From Acaryochloris sp. IP29b_bin.148 (GTDB lineage Bacteria; Cyanobacteriota; Cyanobacteriia; Thermosynechococcales; Thermosynechococcaceae): a stretch of 62,603 nucleotides of DNA. The notes below the pieces were generated by a model, which made no database searches, was not told where the DNA came from, and saw only the letters and a program-made list of their open reading frames with translations. Every line of letters begins with the position of its first letter. Position 1 is the first letter of the stretch. A program made the position numbers and the translations under genes. Positions 27,641 through 36,564 of this stretch are shown here, one piece after another. Location: the NCBI RefSeq assembly GCF_028285565.1, contig NZ_JANQOY010000113.1, positions 1-62,603 on the forward strand. The letters are read 5' to 3'.

Positions 27641-28105
27641 ATGGCAGACACCACTACCTTTGAACAATCTGTCTATATCGAAGCGCCCATCGCCATGGTG
27701 GATCGAACTATCACCGATCAAACGTTGATGCATCTCTGGCTGAACCCCTTATTAAAATGTGAGCCAGTGGGTGAGTGGAGTTCGCAGGTCGGGAGTCAAA
27801 CTCAATTTATGATTCGGATCCCTTTTCTCAATCCCACCTTATACAGTCGAGTTATTGAACGACAGGAAGGATTAGTGGTTTGGGCCTTTGAGGGGTTTTT
27901 TCAAGGATGCGATCGCTGGCAATGCCAACCCGAAATTAGTGGGACCCGCTTGATTAACCGCTTCGAATTTCGCATTGAGAATCCCCTTGTCGCCTTGGGG
28001 TTTCAAGCCTTTGCCGCCAAACTCACCCGTCGAGATATGCAAAGTCAACTGCAACGACTCAAGCAAGTAGCCGAAACTCAGCATGCACAGTCCCAGGCCA
28101 TGTAA
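27641..28105 (+). CDS. SRPBCC (START/Bet v1-like) family protein
   Basis: This 154-residue soluble protein resembles the polyketide-cyclase/SRPBCC fold: TTFEQSVYIEAPIAMVDRTI at the N-terminus, a central run of beta strands (GLVVWAFEGFFQGCDRWQC, TRLINRFEFRI) and a long C-terminal helix (RDMQSQLQRLKQVAE). Such proteins bind hydrophobic ligands in a pocket. No ligand can be named. It lies 83 bp before the exported TrbI-like protein on the same strand. Confidence 0.75.
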   Translation: MADTTTFEQSVYIEAPIAMVDRTITDQTLMHLWLNPLLKCEPVGEWSSQVGSQTQFMIRIPFLNPTLYSRVIERQEGLVVWAFEGFFQGCDRWQCQPEISGTRLINRFEFRIENPLVALGFQAFAAKLTRRDMQSQLQRLKQVAETQHAQSQAM

Positions 28106-28188
28106 CCCCCGACTACAGTCAGGAACTTTCTTTGTTATCCCCTTGTCTTCAAATCTGCAAGGACAACATGTTACATGAGGACAATGCC

Positions 28189-28830
28189 ATGAAAACTCAC
28201 CGATCCGTTTCTCGATCTGGACTAGCAACGTTATTGGCGCTAGGGATGAGTAGTGCTGGCGTTGCTCCTTTGTTGCAGATTTTGCCCGCTCAGGCCCAAG
28301 TCTTTCCTCGTTCCAGTCGGGCTTCCCTCAGCGCGGGAACCCGAATTCCCGCAGCCTATCAGGGGGCGGAGCGAATTATCCTCAAACCCGATGAAACGTT
28401 ACCCGTAACCCTCACCGTGATTGAAGATGTCCGCAATTCCCGAGGGACGGTTCTAGTCCCCAGAGGGAGCAGAATTGCAGGTCAACTCGAACCGTCTGGT
28501 AGAGGCACTCAGTTTGTTGCCAATACGCTAGTTTTGACCAATCGCGATCGCCAAGATATCGACGCCACCTCAGAGGTGATCACTCGAACAGAAGAAATTC
28601 GCAAGGGCAATAATGATCGGATTTGGCAAGGGGCGCTGGTGGGGGGAGCTGCGGCTGCAGTTCTGTCGGAAATCTTTGGTGATGTCGGTGTGATTGAAGT
28701 CTTGGGGGGCGCTGGTGCGGGTGCCCTAGGCGGATGGCTACTGGGGCGCCGCGAGAAGGTTGATGTTGTCGTTGTTGACGCTAAACAGGATCTGGATTTG
28801 ACCTTAGATTCAACCCTTAATATTCGATAA
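28189..28830 (+). CDS. Exported TrbI/VirB10-like envelope protein
   Basis: This 213-residue protein, read from the ATG at 28189, has a clear signal peptide (SGLATLLALGMSSAGVAPLL ending in AQA). The mature part has LSAGTRIPAAYQGAERIIL and LTVIEDVRNSRGTVLVPRGS, which resembles the VirB10/TrbI beta-barrel segment. A glycine-rich hydrophobic stretch (LVGGAAAAVL ... LGGAGAGALGGWLLG) looks like a glycine zipper. No other conjugation gene is present, so a role in conjugation is unlikely. It is more probably an envelope protein that shares the fold. The upstream in-frame ATG at 28132 would add a non-signal extension. Confidence 0.7.
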   Translation: MKTHRSVSRSGLATLLALGMSSAGVAPLLQILPAQAQVFPRSSRASLSAGTRIPAAYQGAERIILKPDETLPVTLTVIEDVRNSRGTVLVPRGSRIAGQLEPSGRGTQFVANTLVLTNRDRQDIDATSEVITRTEEIRKGNNDRIWQGALVGGAAAAVLSEIFGDVGVIEVLGGAGAGALGGWLLGRREKVDVVVVDAKQDLDLTLDSTLNIR

Positions 28831-28833
28831 CCG

Positions 28834-29358
28834 CTAGGGCTCTTGGGCCGTATGACTGGAGGGAGTGGCACAGACATCCAAGATCCGCAGATCGTTATCA
28901 CTGATCGAGGGGATGGGATAGTACTGATTTAAGTTGATACTGTGGTCGTAGGTTTGCTGTTCATAGCTCTCGACCACAGTGAGTGTTAGCTTGCTCGCGT
29001 CCATCGTTCCTGAAAAGCAGTCAAAGGAAGAGGATGGCATAAAAAATGCCCCCACTACCCGATTTCGGGTCATTCGGAAAACGAGGTATTCTGTCTGCAA
29101 TTGTGCTGGCACCCGCGCCCGGCCAAAGAGATGGACACCTTCCTTGAGGGGATAATTGGGCAAAGAGACCGCTACTGCCGATTGCGCTTTTATTTCTATA
29201 GATTGGCGCTGAGGCGAAGGTTGAGCACTAGCACGAAGAGTATGAGCCATCCATCCATTTAAAGCCACCAGTAAGCTCAGTAGGTACAGAAGTCGTCTTC
29301 TATACCATTGGCGTCCCTCAATCGGAAGGGTGAGAATATTAAACGTGAGCTGATTCAT
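28834..29358 (-). CDS. Exported hypothetical protein
   Basis: This 174-residue protein has a basic N-terminus (RRRLL) and a hydrophobic helix (YLLSLLVALNGWMAHTL) ending near ASA, a likely signal peptide. The mature part is beta-rich, with two cysteines (FDCFSG and LDVCAT) that could form a disulfide, and ends after SISDNDLRILDVC. The ATG at 29358 is chosen over one eight codons upstream. I do not recognise the family. Its end is only 3 bp from the end of the convergent TrbI-like gene. Confidence 0.65.
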   Translation of the reverse strand: MNQLTFNILTLPIEGRQWYRRRLLYLLSLLVALNGWMAHTLRASAQPSPQRQSIEIKAQSAVAVSLPNYPLKEGVHLFGRARVPAQLQTEYLVFRMTRNRVVGAFFMPSSSFDCFSGTMDASKLTLTVVESYEQQTYDHSINLNQYYPIPSISDNDLRILDVCATPSSHTAQEP

Positions 29359-29794
29359 GGGGCTAAATCGGGAAACACACAACGTTCAGTTTTTTCTGAA
29401 CAAAAAATAAAGGAATTTATCTAAAATTCTGTTCCTGTCTTTCATTGTCTCCCTCTGAGTCTCATTTATAGTGTAGTTCTTTACAATTGATGAGATCTCG
29501 ATATAAAGCTTTGCAGATAAATGGGCCTAAAATCCCCTTCCCCCTGATTTAATGGGAATTCTCTTTCAAGAAATTAATAATTGTTTACAGTGGTATTCTG
29601 GAAGAAACACCTCTTGCACGCTCTTGAGTCGAGAGAGAGGCTGATCCGCAGCAGCTTGGTTGCAGACCAAAGCAGGTCATTCTAGAAGCAGGTGGCCCCT
29701 ATATCTTGGGCCGAATAAAAATAGGCTTAAGGCCTTGAGATATAGAATATTAAAGAAAAGACGGCTAATTTAGCCCATTCAACCCTTTATTTGT
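29359..29794. other. Intergenic region with a short perfect hairpin
   Basis: This 436-bp AT-rich gap lies between two divergent envelope genes and holds no coding frame that I trust. At 29384-29401 GTTCAG and CTGAAC flank six Ts, a perfect small hairpin. It lies just upstream of the minus-strand gene start, so it is more likely a leader element than a terminator. Promoters for both neighbours are expected here. Confidence 0.5.
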
Positions 29795-30919
29795 ATGAAT
29801 TGTCGCCGATATTACCCTGTCTTCCCTCAGGCTCCACAACGTTTAGCCGTACTATTCTTCTTCACAGGGATGGGCGGGATTGTTGCCAGCGCTTGTACCC
29901 ATCCAGCGCCTCCTCCCCCTTCGGCAACGAAAACGAATCTTCAGCCGCAAATACAGCCTCACAAACCTGTGATTCCTGCGCCTGAATTAACGACGTTAGC
30001 CTCTTCATCCTCCCCCTCCTCTTCATCCTCCCCCTCCTCTTCTATTAAGCCGGAGTCTAAGCCACCTCAGTCCAATTCGTCTGCCAACCCGAAGGCTCCA
30101 TCAAAAGCCGCTAAGGCTACGACACCCTCTTCAGCCCCTCAGTCCCATCCAACGGCGACGTTAGCCTTACCCCCTAAACCCGCTGAAGCCTCACCTCGGG
30201 TTCCCATTCGAGTTGCGATCGCACAACAATCTCCCTATTTAGTGATTGGCTCGTCTACTCCAGCTGCGGTCATGGATCAGCAAGGTCAAGCCGTTAAAAA
30301 ACTGGTTGCATCCTCTGCTGAGAACTTTGTGGTCCAAGGCGGACAACTTCGGATTGGCAAGCAAAATGCACCCAATGTAGTGTGGATTCAACCGGAGTCC
30401 GACTCAGGTCTCGTTTATGTGTCGGGTCGATGGTACCGAGGCGCTGTTCAAGTGATTGCCAACAATGGCAAACTCTTAGGCGTCAACCATACGGATATGG
30501 AGTCCTATCTGTATAGTGTTGTGGGTTCAGAGATGCCTGCGTCATGGCCGATTGAGGCTCTCAAGTCTCAAGCCATTGCCGCCCGCTCCTATGCGCTAGC
30601 CCATATTGCTCGTCCAGCTAATCCACTGTTTGATTTGGGCGATACTCAAAGATGGCAGGCCTATAAAGGAGTCGAAACAGAAACAAACTCTACCTTGACT
30701 GCGGTGGAAGAAACGGCTGGCATTGTCTTGTCCCACAATGGCGCAGTGGTGGAGTCGCTTTATGCAGCATCCGATCAAATTGTTCGGGATGTCCATAAGG
30801 GCTTTGGGATGAGCCAAAATGGTGCCAATCAACTCGCTCGACGCCAGTATAACTTTCAGCAAATTCTGGCTCACTTTTATCCCGGGACCCGCTTAGCTTG
30901 GCTGCAGTTTTCGTCTTAA
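29795..30919 (+). CDS. SpoIID/LytB-domain lipoprotein or exported protein
   Basis: This 374-residue protein has a hydrophobic N-terminus (RLAVLFFFTGMGGIVASAC) resembling a lipoprotein signal with a candidate lipobox cysteine. A Ser/Pro-rich linker of about 100 residues follows, then the SpoIID domain (about 200-374). That domain includes YRGAVQVIANNGKLLGVN, MESYLYSVVGSEMPASWP, ALKSQAIAARSYALAH and GFGMSQNGANQLARR. SpoIID proteins are lytic transglycosylases that cleave denuded glycan strands, and the conserved glutamate in GSEMP is present. In cyanobacteria the likely role is peptidoglycan remodelling. An 18-bp DNA repeat encodes part of the linker. Confidence 0.88.
   Translation: MNCRRYYPVFPQAPQRLAVLFFFTGMGGIVASACTHPAPPPPSATKTNLQPQIQPHKPVIPAPELTTLASSSSPSSSSSPSSSIKPESKPPQSNSSANPKAPSKAAKATTPSSAPQSHPTATLALPPKPAEASPRVPIRVAIAQQSPYLVIGSSTPAAVMDQQGQAVKKLVASSAENFVVQGGQLRIGKQNAPNVVWIQPESDSGLVYVSGRWYRGAVQVIANNGKLLGVNHTDMESYLYSVVGSEMPASWPIEALKSQAIAARSYALAHIARPANPLFDLGDTQRWQAYKGVETETNSTLTAVEETAGIVLSHNGAVVESLYAASDQIVRDVHKGFGMSQNGANQLARRQYNFQQILAHFYPGTRLAWLQFSS
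30001..30043. repeat. 18-bp tandem repeat inside the Ser/Pro linker
   Basis: Two full copies and a partial third of CTCTTCATCCTCCCCCTC encode the SSSSPS linker of the SpoIID protein. The length is a multiple of three, so copy changes would stay in frame. The linker length may therefore vary between strains. Confidence 0.85.
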
Positions 30920-31035
30920 AGCATTTATTTAAGCTTTCATCGTTGCGCTCACGGCCAGATGTGCTATCTTAAAACCATTCCAACTCTTTGATGTGTTTGA
31001 GAATAAACCGTCCAGGGATTAAGGAGGTGATGCCC

Positions 31036-31107
31036 ATGCAAGATAGTAGTATAACGCTGGGTCATCAAGTTGAGCTAGGTCGGCTGTGCGCCGGGACTGT
31101 TCTCTGA
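31036..31107 (+). CDS. 23-residue leader peptide ORF
   Basis: ATG at 31036 lies 8 nt after AAGGAGG, the strongest Shine-Dalgarno I noticed in the window. It encodes 23 residues (MQDSSITLGHQVELGRLC, then AGTVL) and stops with TGA inside the structured leader. There is no run of a single amino acid that would suggest a classical attenuator for an amino acid. It could be a regulatory leader peptide or a small functional protein. Confidence 0.45.
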   Translation: MQDSSITLGHQVELGRLCAGTVL

Positions 31108-31175
31108 TCAACTACTTCGTAGTTTATGTCGGAGTTCTTCCGGCAGTCAGACTTTAACTTGATCGATCCGCTAGA

Positions 31176-31236
31176 CCGCTCCCAATTTAACAGACTGCCC
31201 TAGCTCTGCTAATCAGTTTGTTCCGATTGGGAGCGG
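31176..31236 (+). repeat. Long hairpin (11 + 9 bp stems) before the gene
   Basis: CCGCTCCCAAT (31176-31186) pairs perfectly with ATTGGGAGCGG (31226-31236). Inside it, AACAGACTG (31189-31197) pairs with CAGTTTGTT (31214-31222) with one G-U wobble. The wobble suggests selection for RNA pairing rather than DNA palindromy. It lacks a U-tract and ends 11 nt before the ribosome-binding site of the following gene. Confidence 0.8.
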
Positions 31237-31266
31237 ATAGTTGTTTAAAGGAGATTCCGCCAACTT

Positions 31267-32931
31267 TTGGATCTAAAAATCCTTTATCTTCTGCATCGAA
31301 TCATTGCGTTCGGGTCTCGGCACCGTTCTCTATTGTCTTTTCTGGCGGTGTTGGCAGGGGTTATCTCGCTTGATGTTGCCTGCACGCGGCTATTTGCAAC
31401 CTCTCAACTCTCTCTAAAACAGACCGGACTGCTTCAGCCTCACTTTATAGATAGTCTTGATATTGGCTTTGCGCCTGAGGTTTGGCTGTCTCTGATTGCC
31501 CTAACCTTAGGAACCTTAGTGATTGCCATCTCAGTGGCGGCACAAACCATTCCCAAGATTGCAGAACTCTACATGCGAGATTGGGTCAGTTTGGTCTACA
31601 TTTGGTTTCTGATGATTGGCGGCAGTCATGCGTTGCTGATCAAGTATTACCAAGACACCGCTAGTATCCGACCCGCCAGCGTTGTACTGAATCTCTATGT
31701 TTTTTTGCCAGGGTCGATCATCATTGCGTTTCCCTATATTTTCTATGTCCTAAAAAGTATTCAGCCCGTGACGGTGATTCACAAAATTGTGGAGACTCAT
31801 CTGGCAAATATCCATAAATTGCGTCGATATTCCTTCGGTAGGCTGCTGCAAAACGATGCCTATCGGGAAGAATGCCAGCGGCGCTTGCTGGAATCACTGA
31901 ATCAGTTAGGGAATCTACTTGAGTATCTGACCTTTCGGGAACCCAAAGCCCAGGCAATTCAGAATATTAGCCTCTTAATTCAAACCTATATCACCACGAA
32001 GCCAGAGATTAACCCTCAGTTTTTTAAAGTGGGGCAAACAGTTTGCTCTGATATTTCCTTTAAAACCCTAATCGATCAATTTCAAGATCTTGAACAAAGC
32101 AAGACCTTTTATGAGCAAAAGTGTTTTCGCTTACTGGGCAATATCTATGTTCACTTACTGGGTGATTTGGAGTTCGACTTAGCGTCTCTTTGTGCCTCAG
32201 AAATGAGCAATATTGGCTTGACTGCCATTGAGATTGCCGATGATCAATTGCTAGAAGTGATTATTGTTCGGTTTAATACGATGTTTCGGTTTGCCCTGAA
32301 GCATGGGGTTAAACATAACGAAGCCCGTAATTTGTACAATCTGGCTTTTCACTATCGCGCCTTTATTGAAAGTCTTGTCACACATAGTCGAGTGCATCAC
32401 TCCTGGCAAAGCTTCTATTATCTGCGCATGTATGGCAACGAAGCCTATGGCTATGGTCGGACCAGTCCAGCCATGTATTTCATTGTGGATGTGATTGCCG
32501 CTGAGATGAAAAAGATTTTGATCCTGGTGCATCAACATGACTGGTCTATCCAGATTCAGCGGCAGTTATTAAACGAGATGTTATTGGTGGATCGGCCCCC
32601 AGAAATCGAAACCGATAGTTTGCATCAACCTCATCTCAATAGTGGGGTCCGTACATTGCAAATTTGTTTGGCGTTGTTTTATCTACAGGAGCAAAACGAT
32701 AAGTTTGTGGACTGTATTATTACCGATATTCTTGATGATATGGCAGTCCTGGGGGAAAAGATGTTTCGGCAGCGGATTGAGAAAACGTGCGATCGTCTAA
32801 GATCTTCCCAACCTAAATTTTGGGAAGATACAGATCGGGGGAATGCCAACCTCTACTACACCCCTAATCAAGACCAAATTGAACCTTTTCTGATGCGGCT
32901 AGATAAGCGGCTAGCGGCGTTAGGTAAATAG
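31267..32931 (+). CDS. Membrane protein, DUF2254-like N-terminus
   Basis: This 554-residue protein probably starts with TTG at 31267, preceded by AAGGAGA about 13 nt away; no better start lies nearby. Four hydrophobic segments occupy roughly residues 15-165, then come about 390 soluble, mostly helical residues. The segment VIAISVAAQTIPKIAELYMR before a helix is reminiscent of DUF2254 membrane proteins, but the match is weak. I do not recognise a catalytic motif in the soluble part. The gene stands alone behind an unusual structured leader. Confidence 0.7.
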   Translation: MDLKILYLLHRIIAFGSRHRSLLSFLAVLAGVISLDVACTRLFATSQLSLKQTGLLQPHFIDSLDIGFAPEVWLSLIALTLGTLVIAISVAAQTIPKIAELYMRDWVSLVYIWFLMIGGSHALLIKYYQDTASIRPASVVLNLYVFLPGSIIIAFPYIFYVLKSIQPVTVIHKIVETHLANIHKLRRYSFGRLLQNDAYREECQRRLLESLNQLGNLLEYLTFREPKAQAIQNISLLIQTYITTKPEINPQFFKVGQTVCSDISFKTLIDQFQDLEQSKTFYEQKCFRLLGNIYVHLLGDLEFDLASLCASEMSNIGLTAIEIADDQLLEVIIVRFNTMFRFALKHGVKHNEARNLYNLAFHYRAFIESLVTHSRVHHSWQSFYYLRMYGNEAYGYGRTSPAMYFIVDVIAAEMKKILILVHQHDWSIQIQRQLLNEMLLVDRPPEIETDSLHQPHLNSGVRTLQICLALFYLQEQNDKFVDCIITDILDDMAVLGEKMFRQRIEKTCDRLRSSQPKFWEDTDRGNANLYYTPNQDQIEPFLMRLDKRLAALGK

Positions 32932-33168
32932 TCACACGCTCAACGTGGACATCCAATACTAATCTTGAACTCTACACTTTATACCTAAAATTAAATCTTC
33001 CATTGTTATTGTGGGGATAAGCTAACTAACCCTTCGCTAGAGTCCCGATGAATTGCCCTTTTGAGGAGAACATTAACCGCCACTCACCGTCAGGCGAAAA
33101 CACTTAACTGCCTATATGATCAATACCTTCGCCAACCAAGGATATGACTCCTAGGTAGTTAGTCAAGA

Positions 33169-33220
33169 GGGCTTTAGTAGGACACTTGGAATTACTCCTA
33201 ATGCAGTATTGCTAAAGCCC
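33169..33220. repeat. Inverted repeat flanking the IS remnant start
   Basis: GGGCTTTAG (33169-33177) and CTAAAGCCC (33212-33220) are perfect 9-bp inverted copies. The right arm ends exactly at the ATG of the transposase-like stub. Some IS elements carry such a hairpin over the transposase start to block read-through expression. It may equally be a relic of the element's end. Confidence 0.5.
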
Positions 33221-33358
33221 ATGTTTGAGATCCTACCGCTTTTAGATTGCCTGCAACTCTACATCAGCCAAACAACCCAGAAACAGCTGAACGTCGTAAT
33301 CAGCGTTGTGTTGGCGATGAGTGGTCGTGTGACGATGCTTCAAACAATTGAACTTTGA
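33221..33358 (+). pseudogene. 5' remnant of an IS4/IS701-type transposase gene
   Basis: The 45-codon frame MFEILPLLDCLQLYISQTT followed by QKQLNVVISVVLAMSGRVTM resembles the N-terminus of IS701/IS4-type transposases (pattern LxxLLxxTGRVTMLG). Homology stops after TMLQ and the frame ends with TGA. No DDE domain follows in the 230 bp before the next gene. The rest of the gap (32932-33592) holds no other recognisable gene. Confidence 0.55.
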
Positions 33359-33592
33359 ATAGCTGTTGATTAACTAGATTAAAAAAAAATTGCGTTCTTT
33401 TTGAAACAATCATTCCAATACTGCAATCACTGATATTGTAACCATCTCAGAACTTAGTCCTGGAACACTCAAGCAACCCAACACTACAACTTACTCAGGA
33501 CAATCCAGTTTATTTTGGAAAGATGGCATCCGCTCAGCCGCAATAGCTGGTAGCGCTATCAAGGGGGAACACAGTCGTCAACAAATCAACCG

Positions 33593-35155
33593 ATGAGTCC
33601 GTTCTCCATCTTCACCCTCCTCTACATGACTGCCTTCCTGCTAGAAATGCAGGAAAAGTGGAAAGCCCCCGGCTTTGCCCTCGCCTTTTTGGCATTAATC
33701 ACCGTCTTCGTCTTTACCCGAATAACCCGGCTCAAATTTTTTATCTTCCTGGTCCTCTCCACCGCCTACTTCCTGATTTTTCGCTTTCCCGACGTTGCCA
33801 ACCACGTCAACTTCCTGATTTACCTCAACCTTGTGCTGATGGCGGGAATGGTCTATGCCTGGTTCAAACAGGTCAACGCTGATCGCTACTACGCCATGAT
33901 CCGCCCCGTCCTTAGAGCCTCCCTACTCGGCGTCTACTTCTGGGCTGGATTTCATAAACTCAATACCGACTTTCTCAATCCCCAAGTCTCCTGCTCCAGC
34001 ATGATGCTGTATCGGATTCTGGATATGGTTCAATCCAATCTCCTGGGCATTCCAGTCATGCTAATTGTGATTGCCCTGGCCCTCTTGGGACTCTGGCAAG
34101 GACTAATCCGTCCCAGACTCAAATTCTCGAAATTCCCCAAAATTCTGCTGCTCGCCTTACTCACCTGTGGCGGCATCCTGCTCTATTATTTCGGATTTGC
34201 GGATCGAGATTATGTCCTGCTCCCCGAAATCATTTTGCAAGTCAATATTTACTTTGTCCTAGCTTGGGAATTATTGGGCAGTATCTGGCTGTTTGTGCCC
34301 AGATTGCAGGCTCCCATCTTGCTGCTATCCTGGCTGATGCATGCTTTTATCGCTATGATTGGCTTTGTTGATTTTAGTGCCCTGGCAGGAAGCTTACTCT
34401 TTACCTTTATTCCCGATCGCACCCTACAGCACTGGCAACAACAAGCCGAGATCTCGCTAGGGGGACGGCAGATTCACCGGGCACACCTGTACTTTGGTAT
34501 TAATGTGATGGTAGGTCTATTCTCCGCTCTGTATTACCTCGCCTATTTAGATTTCGATATCAAAGTCACCGCCGGGGCCATCTTCAATCTTGCTTCAGTC
34601 ATCTTCCTCTGGCCGATTCTCACCCAGCTCTTTCTACCTAAAAATAGACCCGATTGGCAGGGACTTCCTATATTAACCTCATCTATGCCTAAATTTATGG
34701 GGGTATTTTTAATCGGTCTGTGCTGTTTTGGCCTGATGCCCTATTTCGGTCTTCGCACCGCCGGGACCTTCTCCATGTTTAGCAATCTCCGTACCGAAGG
34801 GGCTCGCTCCAATCATTTACTACTGAGCAATAACCCTCTTAAACGCTGGGGCTATCAGGAAGATGTGGTTTGGGTGCTGGACTTGCCCGATGAAGTGATT
34901 GACATCGATCCTAAAAATGCCGAGTTGGAGGGGAACGCCCTTCCCGTTGTTGAGTTTAAGAAAATGATTTACGACTGGACGCAAGCGGGACAGACCGTGC
35001 CTGTGGTCTTTGAATATCAAGGGCAAACCTACGATAGCCCTAACATTGTTCAGGATTCGGAATGGCAAACACCCAGCCGCAACTGGGAAATGTATTTGCT
35101 GGATTTTCGGGTGATTGAACCTGAAAATTCAGGCCCCAATTTATGTCGATGGTAG
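33593..35155 (+). CDS. HTTM-like multipass membrane protein
   Basis: This 520-residue protein has about 10-11 membrane helices in the first 380 residues and a soluble C-terminal part of about 130 residues. The motif GVYFWAGFHKLNTDFLNP resembles the helix of HTTM-domain proteins (vitamin-K-dependent gamma-carboxylase-like), including the conserved lysine. The cysteine after it (PQVSCSS) is also typical. Activity is not established for bacterial members. An in-frame TAG lies 14 codons upstream with no other start between, so the ATG at 33593 is well supported. The last 15 bp overlap the end of the convergent MFS gene. Confidence 0.68.
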   Translation: MSPFSIFTLLYMTAFLLEMQEKWKAPGFALAFLALITVFVFTRITRLKFFIFLVLSTAYFLIFRFPDVANHVNFLIYLNLVLMAGMVYAWFKQVNADRYYAMIRPVLRASLLGVYFWAGFHKLNTDFLNPQVSCSSMMLYRILDMVQSNLLGIPVMLIVIALALLGLWQGLIRPRLKFSKFPKILLLALLTCGGILLYYFGFADRDYVLLPEIILQVNIYFVLAWELLGSIWLFVPRLQAPILLLSWLMHAFIAMIGFVDFSALAGSLLFTFIPDRTLQHWQQQAEISLGGRQIHRAHLYFGINVMVGLFSALYYLAYLDFDIKVTAGAIFNLASVIFLWPILTQLFLPKNRPDWQGLPILTSSMPKFMGVFLIGLCCFGLMPYFGLRTAGTFSMFSNLRTEGARSNHLLLSNNPLKRWGYQEDVVWVLDLPDEVIDIDPKNAELEGNALPVVEFKKMIYDWTQAGQTVPVVFEYQGQTYDSPNIVQDSEWQTPSRNWEMYLLDFRVIEPENSGPNLCRW

Positions 35156-36325
35156 AGAGGGGTTCTTGCTAGATGCGATCGCAACCATCGCTACTACAAA
35201 ACTAACAATCGCGACAGTCGTCATCACCAAGGGGGACAACGCATCCGGCTGTTTGAAAAAAGCCCCAAATAAACTGGCAGACAATGCTCCACCACTAAAA
35301 AACATCCCGGTTCCCAAACCCGCTTTCTGGGCAGGCACCATCGATAGAGCAAAGGGCAAAGTGCCATTATTCACCAAACTCAAACAGGTCCCAATGGCTA
35401 TCGCTACGCCCACTGCTGCCCAAGTCTGGCCTACCCCATTCATAACGACTAACGTGATGGCTAATCCCACTAACCCCAACAGAATGGCTTGGCGATTCCC
35501 CAGTTTACGAGCCACCGTTCCTGCTGGAATGGCGGTTATCCCCAAGGCAATAAAGATCATGCCCATGGTCAGGCCTACATTCAGACCGGGGACGGTTTTG
35601 AGGATTTTGGGAAACGTCGTCATCAATAACCGAAACCCCAACGAGGTGCCCCATCCTACCGTAAATACCAGGGCTAAATTTCTGATGGATGGACGAGCCC
35701 CAACGCCAGAGGGTTGATGGGGCATCTGCACCTCTCTATTGACAGACCTGAGAATGGCCGCAGCCCCTAGCAAAATAAGTGACGCTAGGCCAAAGGCAAT
35801 CCCTGGTCCCAAATCCAGAATATATTTATTGGCCAAAGGCCCCATCGCCCCCGCAATCGCCCCCATCACGGTTAATATACTTGCGGCCTGCGGTAGGCCA
35901 CTGCCAAAGGCATATCGACTGAGCAAGGACAGAGCTGGACTGCGAAACAGCGTCATGGAAATGGCCCAAGCCACCAGTAATATCGGTAAGAGCCAGCGAA
36001 AAATTCCCTCCGGCTGACCAAAGGTGACCAGCATCGCCGTCGCCATTAGTAATCCCGATGCCAAAATTACCCCTGCTGCAATAAACGGAAATCGGCTTCC
36101 TAACCAGCGTTGGGCGCGATCAGAATAGTTTCCCATCAGAGGTTCCATCAGTATCGCCAGACCGTTTTCCAGCAGTAAGATACCCGTGACAAATACAGGG
36201 GTATATCCAAACTCACCCAACAGTTTTCCTAGGTAAAGGTTGTAGATTACCCACATCAATACAATCGCCCCTTGAACTAGGGCTAGGGCAAAGACTTGTA
36301 CCCACAGAATTCTTTGCTGTTGCAC
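35141..36325 (-). CDS. Major facilitator superfamily transporter
   Basis: This 394-residue protein has 12 predicted helices. The first loop has LMGNYSDRAQRWLGSRFPF, matching the MFS motif-A pattern (G-x-x-x-D-R), and a second related copy is GTVARKLGNRQAIL in the other half. The substrate is unknown. It overlaps the end of the HTTM-like gene by 15 bp on the opposite strand. Confidence 0.85.
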   Translation of the reverse strand: MQQQRILWVQVFALALVQGAIVLMWVIYNLYLGKLLGEFGYTPVFVTGILLLENGLAILMEPLMGNYSDRAQRWLGSRFPFIAAGVILASGLLMATAMLVTFGQPEGIFRWLLPILLVAWAISMTLFRSPALSLLSRYAFGSGLPQAASILTVMGAIAGAMGPLANKYILDLGPGIAFGLASLILLGAAAILRSVNREVQMPHQPSGVGARPSIRNLALVFTVGWGTSLGFRLLMTTFPKILKTVPGLNVGLTMGMIFIALGITAIPAGTVARKLGNRQAILLGLVGLAITLVVMNGVGQTWAAVGVAIAIGTCLSLVNNGTLPFALSMVPAQKAGLGTGMFFSGGALSASLFGAFFKQPDALSPLVMTTVAIVSFVVAMVAIASSKNPSLPST

Positions 36326-36564
36326 AATTCGTATTTCCTTCTCTCTATGGGGTAAAGGGATTTGAAACCAATCTTCTTATCTGATTAGAGATTCCCCACC
36401 GTATCATCAAACAGACGCTTTCTCAGGCTTTTTTCCTATTTGGAGTCCCCGAGATACCCCGTCAGTCGGCCTCATTTTTTTCCCCTGAAACCAACCGATC
36501 AGCCCCCGAGCATTGACGCCAAAGTGATGGAGAAACCTAAGTTTTCGTTATGCTGCGCTGTTAT

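Larger units (their letters stand above)
31021..31252 (+). promoter_or_regulatory. Structured mRNA leader upstream of the membrane protein gene
   Basis: The region starts with a near-perfect Shine-Dalgarno (AAGGAGGTGAT) and a short ORF, listed separately. Next are small hairpins: AACTA-CTTCG-TAGTT at 31110-31124, and CGGA/TCCG at about 31130-31142. GATCAA (31105-31110) and TTGATC (31159-31164) could pair as an alternative. The region ends in a long hairpin just before the AAGGAGA ribosome-binding site at 31247. No known riboswitch class was recognised. A translation-coupled attenuator or cis-regulatory RNA is inferred. Confidence 0.5.

Noticed and set aside
29384-29401. GTTCAG-TTTTTT-CTGAAC as a terminator
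   Set aside because: On neither strand does a T-run follow the stem in the direction of a gene that ends here; it lies upstream of both neighbours.
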